Source: Rehmannia glutinosa
Lineage: Eukaryota > Streptophyta > Magnoliopsida > Lamiales > Orobanchaceae
Direction: 5' to 3'
DNA: 64,000 nucleotides
Assembly: GCA_016081115.2 (NCBI GenBank)
Contig: JABTTQ020003020.1
Span: 62,001-126,000, forward strand
Shown: positions 10,721-23,250 of the stretch, in pieces
Position numbering within the stretch: the stretch's first letter is position 1
Layout: each line of letters begins with the position of its first letter
Made by a program: the position numbers and the translations under genes
The notes under the pieces: generated by a model
What the model saw: only the letters and a program-made list of their open reading frames with translations
Database searches by the model: none
What the model was told of the DNA's origin: nothing

Positions 10721-13000
10721 TGTATTTCATTCTTGAAAAATCCTAAAACTCGTTTTATTTCAGTGTAGAACTTTACCTGAATCACATGCATGAAGTAATA
10801 GTCTCATGCCCCAAATTTTTTTGCGCACAAATTTATATTAAAATATGTATATACGCGCACACACATACACATCACACATGTATACCTAAGCCCAATAAAA
10901 ACAGATTGTAATCTCCATATTGAGGCCATAAAAAATTAATTATTGAATTTATATCTAATGTTATTGTATTGTCGTCTATAAAAATATACAAATAATAATT
11001 TTTTGAGGGCACCATTTATTGAAGCTCGCAGGTCTCAAAATCTCAAGTCTATATTTTATCAAAATTGTTTACTTGTAATTATATTGTTATTGAAATAATT
11101 AATTTGTCAAGTCTGGGAGAAGAAATTATATTATTCTCCAATTCGATAAATACATTTGTACTTTTTTAAAACAAATATTTCCACAAAATAACACCAAACA
11201 TATTGAATTATTTTCTTTTTCTTTTTCTCTTGCCCCCTTTTTCTCTCTCATATTAATTTCCTATTAGGTTTGTGTCTTTGTTTTGGTGGGTGACTTCAAG
11301 TCAACTTTGTAATAAATATACTAAAAAATATAGATTGCGGTCATATGAGGATGTCTTTGAAATGAAATTATTGGATGAAATTATCACTACCACAATAAAG
11401 AACGTATTTTAGAGGACTACAATGGAAATTAAAACAAATCTTTTAAGTGATACTGCCAACTAATTTAAGAAGAAAAAATGAAAAATGTCAAGGCCCAACT
11501 CAAATAAACAAAATGTGATGGCTTATAATTATAGATCTTTTAACTCAAATGTCAATATTACACCAGCCCATGACGGTACTTTAAGTTTTTTTATTTTATT
11601 TTAATAGTATATATTAATTAATATGATTCCCGATTAATATATATTTAGAATAATATTTATATACGTAACACACTGTTATATTATATAAATACGAAATACA
11701 ACTGTAGTAGGTATCACTTTATTAACACAACATTTGAGACAATTTTTTACTCCTACTTTGAGCATTAATTTCTGCAAATTCACTACCTAATGAAAATTTC
11801 AAGATTAATTCGGAAAAATACCAAAATAAATTTATTTTCTATTTAGAGAATATCAGAAATTATTTTTAGATAAGTAAAAGTACCACTATTCCGCATTTCC
11901 GCTGTCAATTATAATTGCAAACACAAAATAAAAAATTGTTATTCCAAAATACTAAAAAACCAATTAATTTTGAATAATCACTTTTGGAAAAGGCGTTGCA
12001 AGGATTCATTAGGTATGTGCATTGAAGTTTCTGAGAAGGTTCCCAGTTTTATACTTTCTAGTTTCTTCCTTCCATAACTTTCTTTTTACAACTTACTGAC
12101 CAAGTAAATAAACTAGTAATAGTTGGCACAAATTATTTGCAAATTTACCCCGATATGTTAGGATCATTCCACTTCTGGTCCCCACAGATTCACCTGTTAC
12201 GCGATGCCTCGGAAAAAGGCATATTACTATCCGTTTGTATACCGGAAAAGACACAGTACCCTCAGAATAACAACATTTAGTGATTTATATTTCCATTTTC
12301 ACAGAATAGCCAAATAGAGAATTTAATGTCATATTTATATCTTTAATTTTAATGAGAAGAATATGATACAAACTACAAAAAAAAAGGTACAAAAATTACA
12401 TATTTAAACGGAGAAATTATTGTCTTAATACTTCTTTTTTCACGAAAGGCAATTAAAGAGAGAGCATAGGTCTCTGTGCAAAATTATTAATATCAATGGA
12501 AAAGAATTTCAAAATTTAAATGCTTTATGCAGATTTCTTAATGACTTTCTTGCAAAAATAGACCTAATTATTCACAAGCGTACCAATTAAAAATTTGGTT
12601 CCAAGTCCCAAAAATCATAAAAAGCAGCCATAAAATTAGAAAATGTTCAAGTAAAAGCATCCATATTTATATTGTCATGTTTCTACTTTCATAGATTAGC
12701 ATTTAAATAGAGATCATTAACAAGATTTATATTCCATGGCATCCCAATTAAGGGCCCTCATCATATAGACATTGAAACGATATTTGAAAACAAAAAGGAA
12801 AAAAAGATAGACAAAAAAAAAAAAAGAACCAAAAAAATATCAAAATTGTTTGATGGACCTTCTTCTCCTTTCTCATGCCCACCTTTTTTTCTTTACAGAT
12901 CAAAATCCCACCTCTGAATTCTCCAAAATACCCTTCATCAATTTTCTTGCAATCAAAGCCCTTCAATTTGGAAATTGATCACCATCTCTTTTTCTTTTAT
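10721..13000. other. Intergenic AT-rich sequence
   Basis: No gene is seen in about 2.3 kb. A short CA/CG-rich microsatellite lies at 10853-10880. The 12740-13000 part is downstream of the FLZ stop codon on the minus strand and probably includes its 3'UTR. Small open frames here lack any family match or codon bias. Confidence 0.5.
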
Positions 13001-13081
13001 TTATTTCCTTTTTTTTTTTAGGGATTTCTTTGAAACCCTAATATTAATTTGTAATTTAGGCCACAGCCACAGTGCCTGTCC

Positions 13082-13466
13082 TTACAGCTTTCTTGGTATC
13101 AGATTCTTTAGTTGAATCTTTGCTTTGCCTAACTCCATTTGATCTCTTTGAAGAAGAAAGTTTATATTTTTGTCACTGGCCTCATCCATTTCAATCTGTT
13201 CTTGCCTGCATTCTTGGCTACAAAATGGAGTATTTCCCCTGCCAAAAAAAAAAGCACCAATTTTTTTCGGATCCCAATTTGCAAATACTTAAAATAAAGA
13301 TCCCTAAAAGGAAAAACATTAAAATTTAAAAATCTTGAATGACTAACCTGTACATGTAGATGTCACTGTTTTTGCTCAGTGTTTTGTGGCAAAGAAAGCA
13401 AGAATCAAGAAAATGGGGTTGGTGGCTTTTTTGTTCACATCCATAGTAAGAAACAGCTGACCTCAT
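13082..13466 (-). CDS. FLZ (FCS-like zinc finger, DUF581) protein, two exons
   Basis: Small plant-specific zinc-finger protein. FLZ proteins act as adaptors that bind the SnRK1 energy-sensing kinase and link it to partners. Exon 1 is 13466-13348 and exon 2 is 13238-13082 (minus strand), split in phase 2 by a GT-AG intron of 109 nt; the CDS is 276 nt and 91 residues. The FLZ signature spans the junction: HFLDSCFLCHKTL, DIYMYR, then GNTPFCSQECRQEQIEMDEA, giving a C-x2-C ... FCS-x2-C zinc site. The tail is lysine-rich and ends IPRKL. The ATG at 13466 is the first one downstream of a TATA box at 13585-13593. The protein consists of little more than the domain, as in the shortest members. No defect is seen. 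Which FLZ paralogue it is cannot be told. Confidence 0.9.
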
Positions 13467-13584
13467 TTTTTTTAGTATAAATGGAGGAGGAAATGGTGGT
13501 TCACGGCGGCGATGCGGTGGCGCTGGTGGTGGGTTAGAGAGTTGTGGTTTTGTGGGAGGAAAGGTTTTGTGGAGTGGTGGTGGT

Positions 13585-13593
13585 TTTATATAG
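13585..13593 (-). promoter_or_regulatory. TATA box of the FLZ gene
   Basis: On the minus strand this reads TATATAAAA within 'cactatataaaacc', about 120 nt upstream of the FLZ start codon. The stretch between is CA-rich and contains no earlier ATG, as expected for a plant leader. Confidence 0.65.
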
Positions 13594-13599
13594 TGAAAT

Positions 13600-14094
13600 G
13601 AGTGGGGAAGGGGTTAGGATTAAGTGGTGTGTGGACCACCAAGACCAATGAGTGCAGACTAATCAAATTGTTTCACAAGCTTGATGTGACAGGTTTTTAT
13701 TGGTGGAGACCACAAGGTTTAATGGGTGTTGGACCACTGGAATATGACTTTTTTTTTTATAAAAACCACTGGTAGTTTTTTCTGTAAATCCTGTGGCAGT
13801 AAAGTAGTGCATTGCATCTGTTGGCCAACAAAGGTTTTGAAGTAAAAGTTAAATTAATTAAATAATTTAAAATTTATTTTTTTTAGCAGTTTGCCCCCTT
13901 GTGTTTAGGGGAATCTTTTATAGGTGCATGAACTTTGTTTTTTGCTTTTGACATATGTTTGTATAATGGAGGATTTTGCTTTGGTGTTAGCTTTTTCTTG
14001 AAAATAAAGTAACGCAATCTAAGGATTATTATTAAATAAATTGTGCACTTCGAGATAACACATGCATTCATTTTTAAATCATACTTATTTCTTC
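13600..14094. other. Intergenic sequence upstream of the FLZ gene
   Basis: Probable FLZ promoter region on the minus strand, then AT-rich sequence up to the LINE insertion site. No gene or clear repeat was recognised. Confidence 0.4.
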
Positions 14095-14112
14095 TTTTTT
14101 TTGTAAAATTTT
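14095..14112. repeat. LINE target-site duplication, left copy
   Basis: Eight T, then gtaaaa, then four T. The same 18 bases recur at 19815-19832, directly beyond the other end of the LINE. An imprecise, T-rich duplication of this length is typical of target-primed reverse transcription. Confidence 0.8.
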
Positions 14113-14141
14113 TTTTTTTTTTTACGCTTGTATTAAATTAA

Positions 14142-17100
14142 TCAAGAGTTTACATCAAGCAATACAAGCTCTTTCAGCCAAAGTGGAAACATCTCCTTCC
14201 CCCACACGAACGGGGTGCGAGATAAAGCAACAAATTTAGCTAATGAATCAGCAACAGAATTAGCCGACCTGCGAACATGTATAACAACTGCATCTTGCGC
14301 ACTATTAAACAGAAATCGGATCTTTTGGACCTTTTCATTACAATAGTTATCTGCCTTTCCTCCTTCGGTAACTGCTTGTACCGCAAGGAGAGAGTCGGAA
14401 GCAATAATATTAGGACGAATACCCGCAGAAACACACATCTCCAAACCTTCCTTCAGGGCAAGAAGTTCACTCTCTAGAACCGACCCCTGGTAGCAAATAT
14501 TCCTTCCAAACGCCAGGACCAAGTTGTTTGAATCATCACGAACTACCCCACCAATCCCAAAACTGTGCTTATGCTCATTAACACATGCATCGACATCCAA
14601 GCGAAGTTTCCCGGCTGGCGGGAGGCTCCATTTTGTGGCTGGGCTATGGGATGGATCTTCTCTATCGCCACACATTTTCTTGTTCAACTTCTGGAAATTC
14701 AGCAGCAGCCCTTCAGCCTTTTCGAGGATATCAACCTGTTTGAAATGCTGCCCGTTGTGGATGGTACTCTGTCTTTCTTTCCATATGAGCCACGTGCAAG
14801 TTGCGAAGAGATCAAACTCTCCATTCGCAAGATTTTTAATCATTCAGCAGCACAAGTCCAGGGTGGTTCCATTCTTGGCACGTTTAATGAGATTGGCGTA
14901 AGGCGTCATCTTCCATGTCCTCTTGATATCTGGACAAAGAAAAAGGGAGTGGATAGTTGAGTCCAAATGGAAATTACACAATCTACAAGTACCTGTGTTT
15001 GGGATATGGTGCGCTTTCAAATTTGCTCCCGAATGAATAAAATCGTTTGCAAGCCTCCACCAAAAGATCTTAATTTTTGGCGGAACATTCATCGCCCACA
15101 ATCTTTTCCACCATTTAGATATCTCGTTGTATGACTGATTGTCCGGAGTATTGAAGCACCTGATAGCATGCTTGTACCCTTCGCGGACTGAATATACACC
15201 TTTTGCATCAAACTTCCAATATCTGGAATCTGGAACCGGTGGGTGGGGAATAGGGATTTCACAAATCTCTTGGGCCATAAAGTTAGGAAAGAGTGTTGCA
15301 ACCAGCTGCACATCCCAGGTCCCATCCTTTATGAGGTCTGACACTTTTTCCTTCGCCTGATCACGAGAGCTAATAAGTTTCCAGGGTTCAGTTCGCGACG
15401 GGATCCATTTGTCTTGCGTGATTGAGATAGACCGACCGTCCCCCACCTTCCAATATAGCCCCCTGTCCAAAATGTCCCTGCTCCAGCACAGCGAACGCCA
15501 TATATAGGATGGGTTATTCCCAACCGGTGCACTCATAATGTCGCAGTGTTTAAAGTACCGAAACTTAAGAATCTTTGCCATCAGAGAACCCGGGTTCTTT
15601 ATGATCCTCCAAATTTGTTTTGCAAGCATCGCCTTATTAAAAGTGGTTAGTTTTCGAAAACCCATTCCCCCCTGACATTTTGGTTTACACATCGCTTCCC
15701 ATTTACACTAGTGCATACGTTTGCCGTTCTCGTCTATTCCCCACCAAAAGTTCGCGCAATCTTTTTCAATCTCCTCACATAAAGTCGTAGGGATACAAAA
15801 GCAACTCATCGTATATGTAGGGATGGCTTAGAGGACCGACTTAATTAGGACCTCACGACCCCCTTCGGAGAAGAATTTTCTACCCCAGCCCTGAATCTTC
15901 TTGAGTATTCGATCCCGGAGATTCTGAAACTGCACCCTTTTGCTGTGAATGGTAAACGCTGGGAGACCAAGATATACCTCGTGGCTATGGGAGACTGGAA
16001 TGGAGAGCTTATATTTGATCTGATCAATCAGGGCTTGGTTCGTATTGGGAGTAAAAGAGAGGGCTGATTTGTCTAGGTTAATGAGTTGCCCAGATGCCTT
16101 TTCGTATAGTTTTAGTGCTTCCACAATAGCAGCTGCCTCCCGTTCCTCCGCTCGAAAGAAAACCAGGCTGTCATCGGCGAAGAACAAGTGAGTAATTGGG
16201 GTACACCCATTCACAATTTTGACACCATGAATTCGATTGCTTCGTTCGAAACCACTAATAATGGACGAGAAGCCTTGTGCGCATAAGACAAAAAGGTAAG
16301 GGGATAGCGGGTCACCCTGTCGGATGCCTCTTTGGGGTTTGATGTTCCCGAATATTTCTTGGTTGACACAAAACGAGTAAGAGGCCGATTGGACACAATT
16401 CAGCACCTTCCTCATCCACCTTTGATTGAAACCCATTTTTAGCATTACTGATTTCAAAAAATCCCATTCCACCCGGTCGTATGCCTTGCTCATATCGAGT
16501 TTCAGCGCCGCGAATCCTCGTTTGCTTTTTTTGTGACTGCGTATCCAATGCATACACTCAAATCCCACAATAATGTTATCGGATATCAAACATCCAGGCA
16601 CAAACGCGCTTTGGAACTCGTCGACTACTAGTGGTAAGATCCTCCTCATTCGGTTCGCAATAGCTCTCGACACTACTTTGTAGCAGAAGTTGCATAGACT
16701 GATGGGCCTGAATTCCTTGATCGAAATCGGATTTTTTGTTTTTGGTATTAATGTGATAGTTGTGTGATTCCACTCCTCCAAAGATTCATCCTCATTAAGA
16801 ATTTTAAGTACTGCCTGAGTAACCTGTGTCCCCACAATATTCCAGAATTTATGATAGAAAATGCCCGGCATTCCGTCTGGTCCCGGTGCTTTTTCAGGGC
16901 CCAGTTCGAAGACTGTTTTTTTTACCTCCTCAGCTGAAAAAGGCATGTTAAGGTAGTTGTTATGCTCAACGCTGACATTTGGTTGGATGAAATCAGTTGC
17001 TCTCCATACATCAGTATCTGTTGGATTTTCTGACTTGAAAAGATTATGAAAGTAATCACATATAATATTAGCCATACCTTTCGGGTCCGTACATAAATCC

Positions 17101-18257
17101 CCATGGCTCGACACCAATCCTTTGATGGTATTTTTGGATCTTCGTATTGTGGCCTGAGCATGAAAGTATTTCGTGTTCCGGTCCCCCGCCTTTAACCATT
17201 CTTTTCTACTTCTTTGCCTCCAGTAGGTCTCTTCTTGTGTCACCATTTTCTCAATCTCTCTCTCAAGCTCATTAATTTGCGCGGTGGAGTTTTCCCAGTT
17301 TCTGTGTGTTTTAAGTAGGTTGAGGCTCTTCCTTTTTTCAGCGATAAGCTTTGGTATCCTTCGGAATCGAGTCCCAGCCCATGATGAGAGATGTTCCCCG
17401 CAGATTTTAATACGCTCCTGTAGCGGGCTATTAATTGGGGCAGTCCCCCACCCCTTCTCGACGATGTCTACTATTTCGTCTTCTCCCAACCAGCAGGCTT
17501 CAAATTTAAAGTTAAACTTACGCCCCTTACTCATGTGGATTTGGTTATGGAACGACCCCAGAACAATTTCCACCGGTCTGTGATCCGACCCAAAGAACTC
17601 TAAGTTGGTAGCAGTTGCAGTGGGGTACATGTGCCTCCATTTCTCTGAGCAAATAAATCTATCTAGTCGTTCGAAGACAAAGAATTTCGTGGAGTTGCGA
17701 CCGACCCAGGTGAAAAATTCTCCCTTCGCATGCATACTTCGCAATTCGCAGAAATCCAACGTTTCTCTCATGGCTTCCATCTGAGAATTCGCTCGTGCTC
17801 TTCCTCCCTGTTTTTCATAGCTAAAACAAATCTCATTGAAGTCCCCCCCAACCAACCACGGCAGATTACCCAATTCCGGCATTAAGTAAAGTCGCTTCAA
17901 AAGCTCCCATGATGTACACCGAAGGGAGGTGTCCGGGTTGCCATAGAAGCCAGTGAAACGCCACTTGTTGTCACCTTTGGACACAATGCAATCTATGTGC
18001 CCTAGGGAGTATGATTTAATCGTTACATCCATAACATCTTTCCACAAAAGAATGAGTCCTCCGCTTTTCCCTTGACATTCCACAACAAACATGCCAGCAA
18101 AACCAAGCATCTCCCTCCACCTACGGCTCTTACCTTCACCCACTTTCGTCTCAGATAAGAATAATATAGAAGGATTCTTTTCTTTGACTAGGCGGTGAAG
18201 TTCCCCGAACGCTCGAGGGTTGCCAAGCCCTCGAGCGTTCCACACTATACAACTCAT
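14142..18257 (-). pseudogene. LINE ORF2: AP endonuclease, reverse transcriptase, zf-RVT, RNase H (three in-frame stops)
   Basis: Natural start taken at 18257 (MSCIVWNARGLG), though the frame is open from 18392. Endonuclease: GGDFNEI, FVFERLDRFI and GSDHRPV. Reverse transcriptase: KAPGPDGMPGIF, FRPISLCN, LKLDMSKAYDRVEW, GIRQGDPLSPYLF and the catalytic HLFFADDSLVF. Then a zf-RVT domain (WKRLWAMNVPPKIKIFWWRL, CRLCN...DSTIHSLFLCP) and a C-terminal RNase H with DVDAC, ESELLAL, ASDS and NSVADSLAK. The frame continues through three stops: about 15828 (TAA), about 15708 (TAG) and 14844 (TGA). The rest reads without frameshift, so this is a recently silenced copy. The RNase H fusion is typical of plant L1 elements. 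Confidence 0.93.
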
Positions 18258-19619
18258 TGTGTTCGGCGGGGTTGCGTCGCAACCTCCGCCGCTGATCAAA
18301 TCGGTGCTCATCCACATCGTAGGCCTGTATAGATAGTTTTTTCGGGCTAATATCCATATCAAAGGTGTCCTCAGCCCTCCTTTTCTTGACACAACTGCTG
18401 GGGGCTTCCACTTTACTTTCTCCCTGTAGCACTCTCCTAGCTCGTGCTCTTTTATTCCATTTTTGAGGGCTTCTTCCCGTAGATAAGACTGTTTCAGAGC
18501 TTTCGCCGTCTATCTGTTCTAGTCCTTGTTGGACTAACTGGATTTCCTTAGTTTGTGAGGGAATCCCCAACTTGGGTGTAGTATTTGGTGCCTCTGCATC
18601 TATTTTGGCCCAAGAAGTTATTGGGGTCTTTGGGCTTTCCTCTATCATGATCTGTTTGTTTTTTCCATCGCCTCCCGTTGCCTTTGTGTCCCCAGCCTCG
18701 ACCTGGTTCGGGTTGTGTCCCGCACCCAAGTCGCTGGACAACACTTCTTCCAAGTCACGGATACCATTGGCGTCCCTTCTCCCTTCCAGTCTACTAATCG
18801 TGAGTGCTCGGCTAGATGATGATGCGCCCGACGGCGGGGATCGAACTTCCTTTCTACCTTCCTCTCTGCTTTTCTTACTACCCGAATGGTTAGCAGCCTT
18901 CATCCAAGGACCGAATTGTAAGTTGTCCCTATCAGCTTCAGCATCAGTACACTCTTTGTGTGTATGCCCTATTCGACCACAAGCGAAGCAATAGTCAGGC
19001 AATCTTTCATACACCAAAAGGACTATAACATCCTCAGTCTCTTTCTCTACCTGTACGCTGACAAATTTCTTTAAGGGACTCTCCAGATTCATTTGCACCC
19101 GGATTCTAGCGAATCTTCCTCAATAGTTCCCGTTTTCCCCTTCATCTATGTCCAGTATCTTCCCTATTTTCATACCAATAATCTCCAGGGCTTTTCTATT
19201 CATGAATGCAATGGGTAGGTTGTGCAGCTGCACCCAGATGTCGATTTTTTCGAAAGTAATCTCCCTCGGATTTTGGAGACCCTTAACTTCCTTGAGGAGT
19301 GTGAGATTTTTGTGGAAATTCCAAGGTCCCTCGGTTAAAGCTCTTCGTCTGTCCGCCATTGCTTTGAACTCTAGGATGAATAAGTTCTCCCCAACCGCTT
19401 CAATCTCGACTGGTTTAGAGGTCTGAAGCAGTTTTGGAAATTGTTGCTTGAAGGAGTCTCTGTGCACCGGTTTGACTGAGAATACCTTAGCTAAAAGGCA
19501 GCTCTGCATCTTGTTTTCACCCCCTTCAAGGTGTCGTTGTCCATCACCACTTTGTCTTCACTACTCACCTTCGTACGTCACAGGTCATCGACCAACTTGG
19601 TTATTTCATCCGGATCCAT
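18151..19619 (-). pseudogene. LINE ORF1: DUF4283 / CCHC gag-like protein (broken)
   Basis: Nucleic-acid chaperone-type protein of plant LINEs. The N-terminus starts at 19619 (MDPDEITKLVDDL), with a stop soon after and a change of frame before MQSCLLAKVFSV at 19509. The DUF4283 region (ALTEGPWNFHKN, IDIWVQLHNLPIAFMN) runs to an in-frame TGA at 19120. It continues in the same frame to a zinc knuckle, CFACGRIGHTHKEC (C-x2-C-x4-H-x4-C, about 18980-18940), and a long charged tail. The 3' end overlaps the start of ORF2 in another frame. Confidence 0.88.
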
Positions 19620-19814
19620 AGAGAATCAAACCCTTTGCTACACCCGGCACCCCGGTTTAGCCTGTCCAGCCCGCTTGAAGCAGGATGCCTGCTCTCACCA
19701 AGCCGCCTCCTAAGAGAGGGTCAGGAGAGAAACCCTAATTCATAGCCTGTCATTCCAAGGCTTTTCAGTTGTGTCTTTTGGGCAACATTCTTGTGATGTT
19801 GGTGTTTTTTTTTT

Positions 19815-19832
19815 TTTTTTTTGTAAAATTTT
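19815..19832. repeat. LINE target-site duplication, right copy
   Basis: Same 18 bases as 14095-14112, lying just beyond the 5' end of the minus-strand LINE. A longer T run precedes it. Confidence 0.8.
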
Positions 19833-20949
19833 AATGTGCACATAAGGAACAAGATTTTTCACTTATTCAAAAAAATGTTGAAATAGCAATTCCTATTGTA
19901 GTTTTTAGGGGTGAAGTAAACTTAATTACTTCATACTTGACTCGAGATATATACCACTCAATAGTCTTTGAAAGCTCTGCTCAATTCAACTCTATGGATA
20001 AAAACAATAACTCAATTGTAAACCGTTGTTATTGCTGAGGCGTTTAGTTTAACATTTGATGTATTTTGATTTTTCTTGATTATACATGAGATTTTCGAGT
20101 GAGAAAAACTCGTACAAGCTAGAATCAATTAAAATTTGAGTCGATTATAATTTTTAAATCTCGATAAAACTTTCCACATGATGTGCCTTTATATCAGGTG
20201 TATCCATTCAGGACCCGACATGGAAACTTGTCACGAACATAACACAACATTAATAGGTATAACTTATGAGTCATGTTTCATGACTCCAGAGCGAAATCAA
20301 GCCGAATCTGAATAATCCGCTTATTAAATAGGTCGGTTTTGCTCAACCTACTATGCCATTTCACCCATATAACCGTTTGTTAATTTAAAAGAAATCTAAA
20401 CAAATATTTAATTATAGAAATACAATACAAGACATGTTCTTAATACTTAAATATTAATGATTTAAAAAAAAAACTTCAATACTAAAACCTCATATATTAT
20501 ATATGTTAATATTTTCTATTGATTGAATAGTGTGTCATGGTGACTAGTTTTAAAAAAACTTAGATTTATTTAATTTAAATCATTGAATGTACATAAAAAT
20601 ATTTTTATTATACAGGTTGGATAGGTCGAATTCGGGTTAACTATGAATAAATAGGTCGGATTTGTATAACATAAATAATTAAATATATTGGGTTCGAATT
20701 GACAAATTTTATTCCGTGAATCAATCAATCCAGGCGCAATCCAAATTGTCACTCATACTTTATATGTTAGAACCAATGATAGAGCTAGGGGGCCAATTTG
20801 GGCCCGACCTCTCTTTTAATTTTTTTTTACTATGTAATTTTCTTCTAGAAAAATTATATTTAATTTTTATATAATTTTCTTTTATTTTTATATGATCCAC
20901 CTCAATTTTGTATATCGGGTCACTCACTTTTTTTCTTGCTACGGCATTG
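19833..20949. repeat. Intergenic with degenerate 'CGTGTC'-type repeat
   Basis: AT-rich. From about 20190 to 20750 it carries scattered motifs (acccgacatg, aggtcggtttt, gggttaactatg, ttgacaaatttt) resembling the clearer inverted repeats at 22366-22859 and 41200-41707. 20766-20957 has a short imperfect inverted pair (gttagaaccaatg / cattggttggaac). No gene is seen. Confidence 0.35.
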
Positions 20950-20957
20950 GTTGGAAC

Positions 20958-21719
20958 CAGGGACGGACTCACGTGTGTTGTGAGGGGGGCCCTGAACCAC
21001 CCCCCACCCCCAACAATTTTTTTTTATCTTTTATATGTATATTTTGGGATCAATTTTAATATATTCTTGTATTGATTTGATAATTATTATTTAATGAGTT
21101 AAAATTAATATGATCAATGAAACCTAATCCAAGCTCTCACTAGTATTAATTAATTTTTTATTTTTATATTTAATAATTATAGATTAGATATTGAGATTGA
21201 AATAATTTTAGGTGAAACATTAGATTGACCTAGGCTACATTTAATTTTTTTTCCTTTTTCTTTGTAGATCAAGATAAAAAATATTGAAGCATTCTCGTAG
21301 ATTGTTAATAAACAAATTGCACAAAACTTTAGTATAAAGTTACTTATAGATAATTTTCATGATATTCAAGAGATGCGTTCTAAATTTTAATATATTAGAA
21401 TTATAATTATGTATTTAATTATGTTGTAAAAATCCTCGCCTAACCTCGATTAGTCCCCGCCTAGGCACTAGGCTCCCTTATTCTCCTACTTTTTTTTTAA
21501 TTAGGCCCGGCCTAACCCAACCCAGGCCCCGCCTAGGCGTTAGGCCCCAGTCTGCTAACCTAGCGCTTTTTACAACATTACTATTTAGGGATGTTTAATT
21601 ATGAGTATTGATATTGTATTTGACGCAAATTAAAATATATTTTAAATTTAATTATTATATGAATAAATATTTGCTTCCAATTATTGGCCCCCTGGTGTCG
21701 GGTTCTGGTTCCGCCCCTC
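20958..21719. mobile_element. Non-autonomous hAT element with exact 8-bp duplication
   Basis: The ends are imperfect inverted repeats: left cagggacggactcacg, right (reverse complement) gaggggcggaaccaga. Both flanks carry GTTGGAAC (20950-20957 and 21720-21727), the 8-bp duplication diagnostic of the hAT superfamily. The 762-base interior is AT-rich with no transposase. A second internal 'aggcccggcctaac' GC-rich patch lies at about 21500-21560. Confidence 0.75.
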
Positions 21720-22200
21720 GTTGGAACTCTCCCCAATTTCATTGCCTACACCTCTTATGCATCATAGTTGTCATTTCATATGTTTTTTTCCTAGAATAGC
21801 TTAATTTGATTTTCATTTCCAACGTAATGTAACAAAGAAATGGTCAATCTCTGATGTCAGCATGGGATGGCAAAATTTACTTGACCCACTTGACCAATTG
21901 GACATGATTGATTTAAAGACAAATCACTTTTCAACTTGCATTAAAGATTTTTATATATAATTTGAACCCCATTACTTTTTTTCACAAGTCATTCATACAA
22001 AATTAATTAAAATATATCAACTTTCTTCGTCATACCCACTTTACATTGCTTATGCACCAAGATAGATCATAGATGGAAAAGCTTTGATATGCACCAACGA
22101 CAACCCATTTTCTTTACCTTTCTCATTCCCTACTTTTGTTAGCTCTTCCTCTCAGAGAAAATGAAAAAAAAAAAAAACTAAGAAAAAGAAAGGAGTTATT

Positions 22201-23250
22201 TGTTTATGTTTCTCTCATTTTCAATTGTCAATTATTATTCAGAAAAATGGAAACATAGTTGTTTATAAATTTTTCAGTTAAGAATTAGATATCATCATTT
22301 TCATTTTCCATTTTCCACATAAAACAAAATTTCAAACCTATAATTTTAATTTTCAATCCTATATTGTATTGTGTTTCGTGTTCGCAGGTCGTGTTCTAAC
22401 ACGTGTATTACACATTTGATACGAATACGAACATAACCAGTTTAATTATTCGTGTCAAGATACATGAACATGACATATTTATGACACGGATAACCTGACA
22501 TAAATACCTATATAATTTAAAGTTGACACGTAAATAAAATAAAAAGGGGAGAAAAAGCTAAAATTTCAAATAAAAAATTACATTTACTTATTAGAAAATG
22601 CATTAAATAATATGTTCATCATCATATAATCAACTAAAAAAATCACAAAACATGAAAATAATATGTCACCATAAAATTAAATGGGTTAAATAAGTCAATC
22701 GTGCCGACACGCGGGTCAACTAACCTGATCTATATATTTCCTGTGTTAATCGTGTCTGACACGATTTTGACTCGAACCTGCTAAAGGTTGTACATATACA
22801 TGCTAAATTCAATTTAGGTTCGTGTCGAGTTCTCGTGTCGTGTCACAAATTGACACCCCTATATATAGTACTCTACAACATTTTGCAATCACTATTCTCA
22901 CTTTTCATTTAATTATACACGGGGACCTATCATTACCAACTTTATCCACTTAAAATATCACTATTTTTTAATTATGTCTTTCTAATAGGGCTCACCACCT
23001 ATAATTTTATAAATATAATATTTAATATTCAATTAAAATTGTCAACCACTATCAATTTTTTAAATTATTATATACATAAAATATTACTTCAAAACTACTC
23101 AACCAAACATAAACTCATTCACAAACCTACATAAATTTCATTCTCATCCATTCATCCAAACATAATTCCAGTTTTCACACAAAAAATAATAAATTCTCAA
23201 AATTTATTTTTCAATACTAGAAATCGAAAATAGACCCTAGAAACATAACC
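22201..23250 (+). mobile_element. MITE family A (ends GTTTATGTTTC / GAAACATAACC), with nested insert
   Basis: Terminal inverted repeats 'gtttatgtttc' and 'gaaacataacc'. An uninterrupted, reverse-oriented homologue lies at 39964-40500, which shows the expected interior and confirms that 22366-22859 here is a later insertion. No coding capacity. A target-site duplication was not identified, so the superfamily is unknown. Confidence 0.65.
22366..22859 (+). mobile_element. 'CGTGTCG' repeat element, nested in family A
   Basis: About 490 bases bounded by 'tttcgtgttcgcaggtcgtg' and 'tgtcacaaattgacacccc'. It is homologous, in inverted orientation, to 41200-41707. Ends contain the inverted GGGTGTCAAT motif. 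Flanks read tcctatat / ccctatat, a near 8-bp duplication suggesting a hAT-type MITE. No ORF. Confidence 0.65.

Larger units (their letters stand above)
14113..19814 (-). mobile_element. Full-length L1-type LINE (plant non-LTR retrotransposon)
   Basis: About 5.7 kb on the minus strand with both expected ORFs and a 3' poly(A), seen as the T run at 14109-14123. It is bounded by an 18-bp target-site duplication (14095-14112 and 19815-19832). The 5'UTR lies at 19620-19814. ORF1 encodes an RNA-binding gag-like protein; ORF2 encodes endonuclease, reverse transcriptase, zf-RVT and RNase H domains. It is no longer autonomous because both ORFs carry in-frame stops (listed with the ORFs). Confidence 0.92.

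Noticed and set aside
12748..12966. 72-residue minus-strand ORF near the FLZ gene
   Set aside because: Composition reflects T/C runs downstream of the FLZ stop; no motif, and it lies in the likely 3'UTR.
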